Shown piece by piece: positions 18,273 to 26,637 of a DNA stretch of 64,000 nucleotides (position 1 is the stretch's first letter; every line of letters begins with the position of its first letter). Position numbers and translations under genes: made by a program. Source of the DNA: Microbispora hainanensis (GTDB taxonomy: Bacteria; Actinomycetota; Actinomycetes; Streptosporangiales; Streptosporangiaceae); assembly GCF_006874475.1 (NCBI RefSeq), contig NZ_VIRM01000053.1:1-64000 (forward strand), read 5' to 3'. Below the pieces are notes generated by a model that made no database searches, was not told the DNA's origin, and worked only from the letters and a program-made list of their open reading frames with translations.

Positions 18273-19682
18273 TCAGGACTTCCCGGAGCGGGACTTTTCA
18301 GAGCCGGACTTCCCGGAGCGGGACTTCTCCGAGCCGGACTTCTCCGGGCCGGACTTCTCCGGGCCGGACTTCTCGGGGCCGGACTTCTCGGGGCCGGACT
18401 TCTCCGAGCCGGACTTCTCCGAGCCGGCGCCGGGGGTTCGCGCGGGGAGCCGGTCGAGCTCGCCCGCCACCAGCCTGGTCATGGCCGCCCCCGTCTTCCC
18501 CCAGGTGAACTCGCCCGCCCATTGGCGGCATGCCCGTGCCATCCGCGCCCTGGTCAGGGGGTCGTCCAGCTCGCGCAGCGCCTGGCCGACCACGTCGGCG
18601 AGCCGCTCGCCGTCGCGCACCAGCCACCCCGTCACGCCGTGCCGTACGGAGTCGCGGAGGCCGGCCACATCGTAGGCGACGGTGGGCACCCCCAGCGCGG
18701 CCGCCTCGATCACGGTCAGCCCCCATCCCTCGAACTCGGAGGCCGTGACGTTGAGCCTGGCGCCGCTCAACACCGCGTTCTTCTCCCTCTCGGGCAGGAA
18801 CCCGTGCAGGTGGACGCGTCCGGCCACGTCGGGCCTGCCCGCCCGCTCGGCCAGCCGCTCGTGCTCGGGGCCTCGCCCGATCACGTGGACATGCAGGCCG
18901 GGACGGCCGGGCACCAGCTCGGCGGCGAGCTCGACCACCCGCTCGACGCGCTTGTGGCCGACCAGGCGGCCGAGGTAGACGACGGCAGGATCGCCGGGCA
19001 CCGGCTCCCGCGCGACGGGCCGTGCGGTCGGGCTGCCGTTGGGCACCACCTCGATCGGCGCCAGCCAGCGCAGGCGCGCACGCATCTCGTCGCGGGACGA
19101 CTCGGAGACCGTCACCGTCGTGCACCGCCGATAGAGCAGCCGCGCCACCGGCCCCTCGATGAAGCAGCCGATCCGCGCCAGCCACCGGGGGAAGAAGGCG
19201 TAGAACTGCCGGTCGTGCACGTGGTGCACCACGCAGATCACCCGCGTACGGCGGCGTGCCACGACCGGCGAGAAGAACGGGATGCCGTTCATGCAGTCGA
19301 TGATGACGTCGAACCGGCGGCGGTGCAGCAACAGCCAGAGCGGGACGAGAAGGTAGACCAGGTATTTGTTGCCCATCCGGCGCAGTTCGATGCCGTCACG
19401 CGACTCGCCCCGGGTCTGGAAGCGCTCCCGGCTGGTGAGGAAGTGGACGCGCGCCCCCTGGCCGACGAGGTAGGCCGAGACCCGCCAGGCGTACTCCTCC
19501 GCGCCGCCCGCGACGGTCTGGCTCGGTTCGCGGAAGTTCAGCACGGCCACGCGTACGCCGTCGAGCAGGAGAACGGCGGCGGGTGCCGCGGCCGTGCCGG
19601 TGGCCGCCAGATGCGGCCTGTCGGGCGGTTCGAGAGGGGCCGGGTGCCCCGAGGACTTCGCCTTCGCACCCTGTGCGACCAC
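18273..19682 (-). CDS. glycosyltransferase family 4 with charged repeat tail
   Basis: This GT-B glycosyltransferase of family 4 has 469 residues from GTG 19682, chosen because AAGGAG lies five bases upstream; an open frame continues to 19826. Key regions are VAVLNFREPSQTVAGGAEEYAWR (N-domain), VYLGRLVGHKRVERVVELA, and the donor-binding ASEFEGWGLTVIEAAALG with the usual E-x7-E spacing. The C-terminal 55 residues are ten copies of SEKSG/PEKSG from a 15-bp repeat, highly charged and probably disordered. It lies just upstream of aftD in the same operon. The likely role is a cytoplasmic sugar transfer in the same glycan pathway (compare Rv0225, recalled). Confidence 0.87.
   Translation of the reverse strand: MVAQGAKAKSSGHPAPLEPPDRPHLAATGTAAAPAAVLLLDGVRVAVLNFREPSQTVAGGAEEYAWRVSAYLVGQGARVHFLTSRERFQTRGESRDGIELRRMGNKYLVYLLVPLWLLLHRRRFDVIIDCMNGIPFFSPVVARRRTRVICVVHHVHDRQFYAFFPRWLARIGCFIEGPVARLLYRRCTTVTVSESSRDEMRARLRWLAPIEVVPNGSPTARPVAREPVPGDPAVVYLGRLVGHKRVERVVELAAELVPGRPGLHVHVIGRGPEHERLAERAGRPDVAGRVHLHGFLPEREKNAVLSGARLNVTASEFEGWGLTVIEAAALGVPTVAYDVAGLRDSVRHGVTGWLVRDGERLADVVGQALRELDDPLTRARMARACRQWAGEFTWGKTGAAMTRLVAGELDRLPARTPGAGSEKSGSEKSGPEKSGPEKSGPEKSGPEKSGSEKSRSGKSGSEKSRSGKS
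18276..18425. repeat. 15-bp tandem repeat, ten units, coding for SEKSG/PEKSG
   Basis: Ten near-identical 15-bp units (core gccggacttctccgg) run to the stop codon of the GT4 gene. Unit variants alternate between SEKSG, PEKSG and SRSGK forms. Copy number is likely to vary between strains. Confidence 0.88.
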
Positions 19683-19903
19683 GACCACTCCTTCGGGTGA
19701 CGCGTCTCGGGCGAGTTCGGGGAGGCACCGCGCGAGTGGCCGGCTGTACGGGTGGTCCGGGGGCGCGGCGGGCGGGGCGGTGCGGGCGAACCGGGGCACG
19801 GACGCATGAGGGCATGGCGCGACCACGCCCCTGACGAACTGGGTCTTCGCGGGGAGTCCTTTTCGAGAAAGTCCTTATGGCACGGGCGTCAGGTCTGGTG
19901 CGC

Positions 19904-20035
19904 TCACCTGTCGCCGTAGTTGTAGAGCGGCTTGTTCGGCGGCTCGGCGGTGGGCGCGGCCACGTTGACGACCGCCACGGAGGCGACGCCGGCGAGCACG
20001 GCCCCGACCGCGAGAGCAGCCAGCACCTTCAACAC
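19904..20035 (-). CDS. 43-residue secreted/membrane micro-protein beside aftD (Rv0236A/DUF2613-like)
   Basis: A GTG at 20035 with a near-perfect AAGGAGGAA ribosome binding site (20041-20049, five-base spacing) opens a 43-codon gene. The product is one hydrophobic helix (MLKVLAALAVGAVLAGVASV) followed by a short outside tail ending PNKPLYNYGDR. In M. tuberculosis a small secreted protein gene, Rv0236A, lies next to aftD (Rv0236c). The size, topology and position here match, and I recall the family as DUF2613. It may be a small subunit or stabiliser of the arabinosyltransferase complex; that role is inference. Confidence 0.75.
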   Translation of the reverse strand: MLKVLAALAVGAVLAGVASVAVVNVAAPTAEPPNKPLYNYGDR

Positions 20036-20059
20036 GTGGCTTCCTCCTTGTCGGAACGC

Positions 20060-20116
20060 ACAGTGTCTTGGTATGCACGGTGTCTTGGGATATCTACGGT
20101 GTCTTGGGGTAGTACG
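20060..20116. repeat. three ~19-bp direct repeats upstream of the aftD-operon micro-protein
   Basis: The phrase c-(a/g)-gtgtcttgg occurs three times at roughly 18-19 base spacing (starting near 20060, 20079 and 20098), with a fourth partial copy (acggtggg) after it. It lies 25-80 bases upstream of the micro-protein start, inside the likely promoter. It could be a regulator binding array, or a coincidental minisatellite. Confidence 0.5.
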
Positions 20117-20222
20117 GTGGGCCGAGATTAGAACGTGATACAGCTCCTACACCATAGCCTTGGTCAAACCGTGATAAAAAGACTTACCGTCCAGTATGCC
20201 GCGAGACGCAGGTCTTCCCAGA

Positions 20223-21998
20223 TCACAGACGCATCAGGAGAAGTTCCCGACCCCTGTAGACGAGGGCCGCTCCCGGCAGCCGAGACAAGAACGTGTTCTC
20301 ATCGACTCCTCCGGCGAGCACGTACCGCACTCCCTCCCGCCGCAGCGCCGCTGTGAGTGACGCCGTGGGCGACGCAGTGGGCGACGCAGTGAGCGGCACG
20401 GAGAGCGGCACGGAGAGCGGCGCAGTGGGCGACGCAGTGGTCGGCGCCGCCTCGGGCGCGGCCAGCAGCGCGCCGATGCGCCGCGCGCGCGGGCTCTCGG
20501 CGGCCAGCCGGATCCGTGTCCCGTCACCCGCGCCGACGACGAGCCCGTCGTTCCACACCACAGGCCGGGAGAACATCTTGGTGGCGGGATCGAGGACGAC
20601 CCGGCCGCCGTTCCACGAGAACGCCCGGTAGGCGCTCCAGGGCAGCGACAGCAGCGCGCCGGGGGCGGGATCCCCGTTGACGACGGCCTGCACGCGGCGC
20701 CATTCCTCGGAGTAGCCGGCCGTCCCGAGCCTGCCGAAGGCGCCCAGCGCGAACGTCGGCAGGGCCAGCACCGGCACCGCCACCGCGGCCACGGCGACCG
20801 GCGCGGGCAGGGCGGCGCGCAGGGCCGTCACCGCCACCGCGACCCCCACGGCCTGCGCCAGCGCGAGCGGCGCGACGTACGCCTGGCCGTCGCGGAGCGG
20901 GCCGAACCCGGCCCACCAGCCGATCAGCGCGCGCGGCGCGCCCGGCGCGAACGCCCCGGCGCACGCGATCAGGACACCTGCGCACGCCGCCGTGGCCAGG
21001 CCCCGCCACCATGCGGGCCGCCGTACGAACCCGAGCCGGACGAACCCGAGCCGTACGAACCCTGCGACCGCGACGAGAGCCAGGGCGAGGCGGACGGCGG
21101 CGAGCGCGGGCATCTCCTGTCCCGGCACGACGGCATGGGAGTTCCAGATGCCGCCGAGCGTGAGCAGGCTGCCGAGCGTTCCAAAGGGCCCGTCGGCCCG
21201 GGGCGCGAAGGCGGCCACCCCGGCGGGATCGGCCGCGGCGTCCGCCCTGGCCACCGAAGCGAGCGCCGGGATAAGCCACGGCAGGCCGAGCACGGCGAGG
21301 ACGCCCGCCGTGGTCAGCACCGCCCGCGCCCGGCCTCCACCGCCGCCTTCCCCGCGGTCGCCCTTCTGGCGCAGCGCGGCCACCGGGAGGACGGTCAGGG
21401 CGCTGACGAGCATGGCCTGGAACCCGCCTATGGCAGCGGGCAGGAGGGCCACCGCGAGCCGCACGGCCCCGCCGCGCGACACGGCGGGCGACACGGCGGG
21501 CGACACGGCCTGCGACACTGCGCGCACGGCCCAGGGCAGCCCGGCATATCCGAGCAGGAGCGCCCACTGGCCGATGAGCAGGCGCTGGGCCAGATAGGCG
21601 TTCCAGGCGTAGAACGCCGCCGCGGCCAGCCGGGGCACGATCCCGCCCCCCGGCAGGGCGTCGCGCGCGAGCGCCGCGGCCCCCGACGCGGCCAGCACGA
21701 ACAGCCCGAGCAGGATCGCCTTCTGCACGATCTCGCCCGGGATCACGGCCGACAGCACCGCCACGACCTGGTCGCTCGGCACGGCCCGGGGAAAGCCGTC
21801 GCCGAGGCGCACCGGCGGGTCCGGCACGAAGACCATGTCGTAGCGCAGGACGAATCCCGGCCCGAGGGCGGGCCCGAGCGCCAGTACCCCGAACGCCAGG
21901 CCGAGCAGGACCGGCCCCAGCCGTACGAGCACCGCCCCTGGGGAAGCGCCGGCACGCCCCCCGAGGCCACGCCACGCAAACCGGAAGGGCCGCCACAT
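20223..21998 (-). CDS. polytopic membrane protein with AftD-like layout, unknown function
   Basis: This 591-residue protein has around 12 membrane helices and a loop with acidic and aromatic residues after the first helix (FVLRYDMVFVPDPPVRLGDG), a place where GT-C enzymes keep catalytic acids. Its C-terminal part (FSWNGGRVVLDPATKMFSRPV, then EGVRYVLAGGVDENTFLSRLPG) recalls the first exposed segment of AftD (EALRRAGVTHLLIRNDLV). I therefore suspect a shorter AftD-like transferase or its accessory, without proof. Two 12-bp minisatellites (20353-20445, 21476-21522) and a 15-bp one (21023-21063) are in frame. It is upstream of the micro-protein on the same strand. Confidence 0.68.
   Translation of the reverse strand: MWRPFRFAWRGLGGRAGASPGAVLVRLGPVLLGLAFGVLALGPALGPGFVLRYDMVFVPDPPVRLGDGFPRAVPSDQVVAVLSAVIPGEIVQKAILLGLFVLAASGAAALARDALPGGGIVPRLAAAAFYAWNAYLAQRLLIGQWALLLGYAGLPWAVRAVSQAVSPAVSPAVSRGGAVRLAVALLPAAIGGFQAMLVSALTVLPVAALRQKGDRGEGGGGGRARAVLTTAGVLAVLGLPWLIPALASVARADAAADPAGVAAFAPRADGPFGTLGSLLTLGGIWNSHAVVPGQEMPALAAVRLALALVAVAGFVRLGFVRLGFVRRPAWWRGLATAACAGVLIACAGAFAPGAPRALIGWWAGFGPLRDGQAYVAPLALAQAVGVAVAVTALRAALPAPVAVAAVAVPVLALPTFALGAFGRLGTAGYSEEWRRVQAVVNGDPAPGALLSLPWSAYRAFSWNGGRVVLDPATKMFSRPVVWNDGLVVGAGDGTRIRLAAESPRARRIGALLAAPEAAPTTASPTAPLSVPLSVPLTASPTASPTASLTAALRREGVRYVLAGGVDENTFLSRLPGAALVYRGRELLLMRL
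20353..20445. repeat. 12-bp tandem repeats in the membrane-protein gene
   Basis: Units of gacgcagtgggc and gagagcggcacg alternate and encode PTASPTA and PLSVPLS repeats near the C-terminus of the protein. A second 12-bp array (cgacacggcggg, 21476-21522, encoding SPAV units) and a 15-bp array (21023-21063, encoding GFVRL units) occur in the same gene. Confidence 0.8.
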
Positions 21999-22066
21999 AG
22001 TCGTACAGGCTAGTGCCGGTCACCCGGGCGCCCGGGGGCCTGCATGACCGGCCGATCACCCGAGGG

Positions 22067-24274
22067 CTACTTGCCCGGCTCGGGGTCGCGGGGCAGCCCG
22101 AGCATGCGCTCGGCGATGATGTTGAGCTGCACCTCGGTGGTGCCGCCGTAGATCGTCATCGCGCGCGTGGCGAGCACGGCACGGTTCCAGTAGCCGGCGT
22201 CGCCGAGCTTCCAGTCGGCGGCGGTGACGGCGGCCGTGCCGAGCAGCGAGACCGCCACCTCGGAGACGTGCTGCGCGTGCGCGGTGGACAGCAGCTTGCG
22301 CACCGACGCGTCGGCGCCCGGCTCGCTGCCGGCGAGCTGCTTGAGGGTCACCCGCAGCGACAGGGCGTTGATCGAGTGCGCCTCGCAGACGACGCGGGCG
22401 AGGTCCTGCCGCTCGGCGGGGGTGAGCTCACGGCCGAGCCGGCCGACGAGGCCGAGCAGGTCGGGTACGGAGGCGCCGGTGCCGCCCGAGCCGGACGACA
22501 GCGAGACCCGCTCGTTCGACAGCGTGTTCCTGGCGACGCGCCACCCCTCGTCGACCTCGCCGACGACCATCTCGTCGGGCACGAAGACGTCGTCGAGGAA
22601 CACCTCGTTGAAGAGGTTCTCCCCGGTCATCTCGGTCAGGGGCCGCACGGTGACGCCCGGCGCCTTCATGTTCACGAGGAAGTACGTGATGCCGTCGTGC
22701 TTGGGCTTGGAGGTGTCGGACCTGGCGATGCAGATGGCCCACTCGGCGACGTGCGCCACCGACGTCCAGATCTTCTGGCCGTTGAGCTTCCAGCCGCCCT
22801 CGACCTTCTCCGCCTTCATCTGCAGCGACGCGAGGTCGGAGCCGGCCTCCGGCTCGGAGAAGAGCTGACACCAGATCAGCTCGCCGCTCAGCGTCGGCGG
22901 CAGGAACCGCTCCTGCTGCTCCGGCGTGCCGTACGTGACCAGCGACGGCACCACCCACGCGCCGATGATCATCTGTGGCGGCTTGATCTTGGCCGCCCTG
23001 ACCTCCTGGTGGATGAGCACCTGCTCCAGCGGTGAGGCCGCGCGGCCCCAGGGCCCGGGCAGGTGCGGCATGACGAAACCGGCCTTGGCCAGCGCGCGCT
23101 TCTGCTCGGCGCCTTCCAGGGCGGCGATCTCGGCGAGCTCCGCCCGGATGGACGCGCGCAGCGGCTCCGACTCCTCCGGCAGGTCGATCTCCATCTCCCG
23201 GGCGACACCCTGGAGAGCGAGCCCGGCCACCCGGTCGGACCACTCCGAGGAGGAGCCGAGCAGCGCGCGGAGGGTCAGCGCCCGGCGGTAGTAGAGGTGC
23301 GCGTCGTGCTCGAAGGTGTAGCCGATGCCGCCGAACGTCTGGATCGCGTCCTTGGCGCACTGCACCGCCGCGTCGGGCGCCATGACGGCGGCGATGGCGG
23401 CGGCGTAGTCGCGCTCGGCGCCCTCCGCCCGGGTGGCGTCCCAGACGGTGGCCCGCGCCTGCTCCAGCGCCACCAGCATCCGCGAGATCTTGTGCTTGAT
23501 GCCCTGGAACTGGCCGATCGGGCGGCCGAACTGCACCCGGACCTTGGCGTAGTCTGCGGCGGCGGACACACACCAGGCGGCCACCCCGGCAGCGTCCGCC
23601 CCGAGCACGATCGCGGCCACGTTCCGCACCTCGGCGCCGGTCAGGCCGGTCAGCACCCGCTCGGCGGGGACCCGTACGCCGTCCAGCTCGACCTTGGCCA
23701 CGCCGCGGGTGAGGTCGAGCGACTTGACGGCGGTGACCGTCGCCTGGGCGGCGTCGATGGCCACCCACTCCTCGCCGCCGTCCGTGGCCACCGGCAGGAC
23801 CAGCACGTCGGCGACCGTCGCGCCGAGGACATATCCGGCCGCGCCGCTGATCGTCAGCGCGTCGTCGTCGCGGACGCCGGTGATCTCGGCGTCGAGCGCC
23901 ACCGCGCCGGTCAGCGACCCGTCCGCGAGCCCGGGCAGCAGCTCGGCCTGGGCCTTGCCCTCGGAGGCGAGGATCGCGGCGCTGGCGAGCACGGTCGGCA
24001 CCATCGGGCCGGGCGCCACCCGCTCCGACAGCGCCTCGATCGCCACGGCCGCCTCCAGGAGGCCGTAGCCGGAGCCGCCGAACTCCTCGGGAACGTGCAG
24101 CCCGAGCAGCCCCTGGCCGGCGAGGGCGGGCCAGAAGGCCGGGCGCTCCTCCGTTCCCGGATCGGCGAGGACGCCCACCGTGCTTCGCACGAGTTCGGCG
24201 GGCACGGCCCGCTCGGCCCATCCGCTCACCGACTCGCGAAGCGCCTCGTGCTCCTCGCTCAGCCCGATCGCCAT
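22067..24274 (-). CDS. tandem-fused acyl-CoA dehydrogenase (two ACAD halves)
   Basis: This 735-residue protein starts MAIGLSEEHEALRESV at ATG 24274, with GGAGG six bases upstream. It consists of two complete acyl-CoA-dehydrogenase halves in a row. Residues 1-370 contain the first ACAD core (GADAAGVAAWCVSAAADYAKVRVQFGRPIGQFQGIKH, IQTFGGIGYTFEHDAHLYYRR). Residues 390-735 contain the second, with a CoA/FAD region WCQLFSEPEAGSDLASLQMKA and the C-terminal IYGGTTEVQLNIIAERMLGLPRD. Single-chain double ACADs are known in actinobacteria (FadE34-like). Substrates are often bulky such as sterol side chains, but none can be assigned here. It diverges from the HtrA-like gene. Confidence 0.87.
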   Translation of the reverse strand: MAIGLSEEHEALRESVSGWAERAVPAELVRSTVGVLADPGTEERPAFWPALAGQGLLGLHVPEEFGGSGYGLLEAAVAIEALSERVAPGPMVPTVLASAAILASEGKAQAELLPGLADGSLTGAVALDAEITGVRDDDALTISGAAGYVLGATVADVLVLPVATDGGEEWVAIDAAQATVTAVKSLDLTRGVAKVELDGVRVPAERVLTGLTGAEVRNVAAIVLGADAAGVAAWCVSAAADYAKVRVQFGRPIGQFQGIKHKISRMLVALEQARATVWDATRAEGAERDYAAAIAAVMAPDAAVQCAKDAIQTFGGIGYTFEHDAHLYYRRALTLRALLGSSSEWSDRVAGLALQGVAREMEIDLPEESEPLRASIRAELAEIAALEGAEQKRALAKAGFVMPHLPGPWGRAASPLEQVLIHQEVRAAKIKPPQMIIGAWVVPSLVTYGTPEQQERFLPPTLSGELIWCQLFSEPEAGSDLASLQMKAEKVEGGWKLNGQKIWTSVAHVAEWAICIARSDTSKPKHDGITYFLVNMKAPGVTVRPLTEMTGENLFNEVFLDDVFVPDEMVVGEVDEGWRVARNTLSNERVSLSSGSGGTGASVPDLLGLVGRLGRELTPAERQDLARVVCEAHSINALSLRVTLKQLAGSEPGADASVRKLLSTAHAQHVSEVAVSLLGTAAVTAADWKLGDAGYWNRAVLATRAMTIYGGTTEVQLNIIAERMLGLPRDPEPGK

Positions 24275-24306
24275 AAGATCCTCCAGCCCTAGGTCCTTGT
24301 AGAACC

Positions 24307-24323
24307 ATATTCTAGAGGAATAT
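24307..24323. promoter_or_regulatory. small inverted repeat upstream of the acyl-CoA dehydrogenase
   Basis: ATATTC-tagag-GAATAT is a perfect 6-bp inverted repeat with a 5-base spacer, unusually AT-rich for this genome. It lies 33-49 bases upstream of the dehydrogenase start and within the divergent promoter shared with the HtrA-like gene. It could be a repressor operator; no factor is assigned. Confidence 0.4.
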
Positions 24324-24443
24324 TCGCTGGCTAGGCCGGGTTCCGCGCGCTCCGGTATCGGCCGTTCCCGGCGCCCGTCATGAGCTGCGCCGGTCCCGGC
24401 GCGCCGCCTTGCGGCGACCGTAAGCGCAGGTAGACAGGGGACT

Positions 24444-25517
24444 ATGCAGCTCTCACGGAAGGTCCTCCGCACGGTCGCCACCCCAGCCGTGGCCGTGCTG
24501 GTCGCGGGGGGATGCTCGCCGGGAACCGAGATCGCCTCTCCGACCGCCCCTCCGAAGACGAGAACGGCCGCGCCCTTGCCGACCCGCCCGATCGAGCTGG
24601 AGATGACCTACGAACAGGTCATCAAGAGCGTCCTTCCGTCGATCGTGCAGATCACCACAGGGGAGGCGCTCGGCTCGGGCATCGTCTACGACACCGACGG
24701 CCACATCGTGACGAACGCCCACGTCGTGGGAGCCGCCACGACGTTCCAGGTCACGCTGGCGACCGGTGGCAAGCCGAGGAGGGCCAGGCTGGTGAGCTCC
24801 TATCCCGCCGGCGACCTGGCCGTCATCCAGGTCGAGGACAAGACCGGGCTCACGCCCGCGACCTTCGGCCGCTCCGCCGACCTCAAGGTCGGCCAGATCG
24901 TGCTCGCGATGGGCAACCCGCTCGGCTTCTCCGGCAGCGTGACCCAGGGCATCGTGTCGGCCCTGGGCCGCACCGTGACGGGCGAAAGGCACGCCGGCGG
25001 CGGCGCCGCGACCATCACCAACGCCGTGCAGACCTCCGCGCCCATCAACCCCGGCAACAGCGGCGGCGCGCTGGTCGACCTGTCCGGCCAGGTCATCGGC
25101 ATCCCGACGCTGGCCGCCGTCGACCCCAACCAGGGCACCGCGCCCGGCCTCGGCTTCGCGATCCCGAGCGACACCGCGACCGACGTCGCCCGCCAGATCA
25201 TCCAGTATGGCCGGGTCGTCAACAGCCACCGGGCGGCCCTCGGCGTACGGGTGGGCACGGCGGTCGACGCGGCCGGCGAGCCGATCGGCGTGGCCGTCGG
25301 CTCGGTGGCCCCCGGCGGCAGCGCGGACAAGGCCGGCATCCGCGCCGGCGACGTGATCCTGAAGGTCAACGGCACGCCCACGCCCACAGCCACCGACCTG
25401 GCGCAGGTCCTGGCGACGCTCAAACCGGGCGACAGGGCCCAGGTCGAGCTGCTGCTGCCGGACGGCACCAAGAAGACGGTCACCGTCGTCCTCGGCGAAC
25501 TGCCCGCCGGAGGATGA
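24444..25517 (+). CDS. HtrA/DegP-like serine protease lipoprotein with PDZ domain
   Basis: The protein has 357 residues. A lipoprotein signal ends in the lipobox VAGGC (Cys24), so it is anchored on the outer face of the membrane. The trypsin-like domain carries His93 (VTNAHVV), Asp124 (GDLAVIQV) and Ser206 (NPGNSGGAL). One PDZ domain follows at about residues 255-350 (LGVRVGTAV...GSADKAGIRAGDVILKVNG). This is the standard envelope-stress protease layout, here with a lipid anchor in place of a membrane helix. It is divergent from the acyl-CoA dehydrogenase. Confidence 0.92.
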   Translation: MQLSRKVLRTVATPAVAVLVAGGCSPGTEIASPTAPPKTRTAAPLPTRPIELEMTYEQVIKSVLPSIVQITTGEALGSGIVYDTDGHIVTNAHVVGAATTFQVTLATGGKPRRARLVSSYPAGDLAVIQVEDKTGLTPATFGRSADLKVGQIVLAMGNPLGFSGSVTQGIVSALGRTVTGERHAGGGAATITNAVQTSAPINPGNSGGALVDLSGQVIGIPTLAAVDPNQGTAPGLGFAIPSDTATDVARQIIQYGRVVNSHRAALGVRVGTAVDAAGEPIGVAVGSVAPGGSADKAGIRAGDVILKVNGTPTPTATDLAQVLATLKPGDRAQVELLLPDGTKKTVTVVLGELPAGG

Positions 25518-25596
25518 CCCCGATCCTGACAAAGTGGTGTGAGATAGCGCGGAAACGCTTGGAGGCGGCTCCTACCTGCTTGTTACGTTCGATTCC

Positions 25597-26637
25597 GTGA
25601 TCTCACCGCGACTCACCCGGTTCATCGCCGGGCTGCCCAAGGCGGAGCTGCACGTCCACCACATCGGCGCGGCGTCCCCGCACATCGTCGCCGAGCTCGC
25701 CGCCCGATATGAGGGAACGACGCCCGTGCCCGCCGACCCCGCCGAGGTCGCGGCGTTCTACGACTTCCGCGACTTCGCTCATTTCCTCCAGGTCTATCTG
25801 CAGGTGGTGGACCTGGTGAGGACCTCGGAGGACCTGTGGACGCTGACCTACGGCGTGGGCGGCGACCTGGCCGCCCAGCAGGTGCGGTATGCCGAGCTGA
25901 CCGTGACACCCCATTCCCAGCTCGTCCGGGGCTTCGCCCCGCAGGAGTTCTGCGAGGTGATCGAGGACGCCCGCCGCAGGGTCGAGGCGGACTTCGGCAC
26001 CGTGCTGCGCTGGTGCTTCGACATCCCCGGCATCCCTGGCCCGCCCGCCGATCAGACGCTCGCCGTCGCGCTCGGCCAGCGGCCGGACGGCCTGGTCAGC
26101 CTGGGCCTCGGCGGCCCGGAGACCGGAGTGCCCCGGTCGCAGTTCGCCCCGCACTTCGCCGCGGCCCGCGCCGCCGGGCTCCACTCGGTGCCGCACGCCG
26201 GCGAGGTCACCGACGCCGATTATGTCTGGCAGGCCGTACGCGACCTCGGCGCCGAGCGGATCGCGCACGGCATCCACAGCGTGGGCGACCCGGCGCTGCT
26301 GGAACACCTGGCCGAGCACAACATCACACTGGAGGTCTGCCCCACCTCCAACGTCTGCACGGGGGCCGTGCCCAGCCTCGCCGAGCATCCGCTGCCCGCA
26401 CTGGTCGCCGCCGGGGTGCCGGTCACCGTGAACAGCGACGACCCGCCGATGTTCGGCACCGACCTCAACCGGGAGTACGCCGTGGCGGCCGAGCTGCTCT
26501 CCCTGGACGAGAAGGGCGTCGCCGGCCTCGCCCGCGCCGCGGTGGAGGCGTCCTTCCTCGGCGCCGACGGCAAGTCGGCGCTGCTCGCGGAGATCGACGC
26601 GTACGCCGCTCAGAACTCGTCGGCGCCGCTCACCTGA
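25597..26637 (+). CDS. adenosine deaminase family protein, aminofutalosine-deaminase-like
   Basis: This 346-residue metal-dependent amidohydrolase has the metal ligands in LPKAELHVHHIGAASP (His19, His21), His200 in SVPHAGEVTD, and NSDDPPMF (Asp281). Classical adenosine deaminases read HxHL(E/D)G at the first site. The HVHHIGA form here matches, as I recall, the branch that deaminates aminodeoxyfutalosine in the futalosine menaquinone pathway of actinomycetes (SCO5662-type). That substrate is an inference from motif memory; ordinary adenosine deamination is the alternative. Its end overlaps the convergent UTRA gene by 28 bases. Confidence 0.85.
   Translation: MISPRLTRFIAGLPKAELHVHHIGAASPHIVAELAARYEGTTPVPADPAEVAAFYDFRDFAHFLQVYLQVVDLVRTSEDLWTLTYGVGGDLAAQQVRYAELTVTPHSQLVRGFAPQEFCEVIEDARRRVEADFGTVLRWCFDIPGIPGPPADQTLAVALGQRPDGLVSLGLGGPETGVPRSQFAPHFAAARAAGLHSVPHAGEVTDADYVWQAVRDLGAERIAHGIHSVGDPALLEHLAEHNITLEVCPTSNVCTGAVPSLAEHPLPALVAAGVPVTVNSDDPPMFGTDLNREYAVAAELLSLDEKGVAGLARAAVEASFLGADGKSALLAEIDAYAAQNSSAPLT

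Noticed and set aside
18276-18425. Ten regular 15-bp repeats as a possible CRISPR array.
   Set aside because: There are no spacers between the units and they are in frame in a GT4 gene; no cas genes are present.
15969-19700. A 1243-codon plus-strand frame over aftD and GT4.
   Set aside because: Arg/Gly/Pro-rich translation without domains; it is antisense to two well-supported genes.
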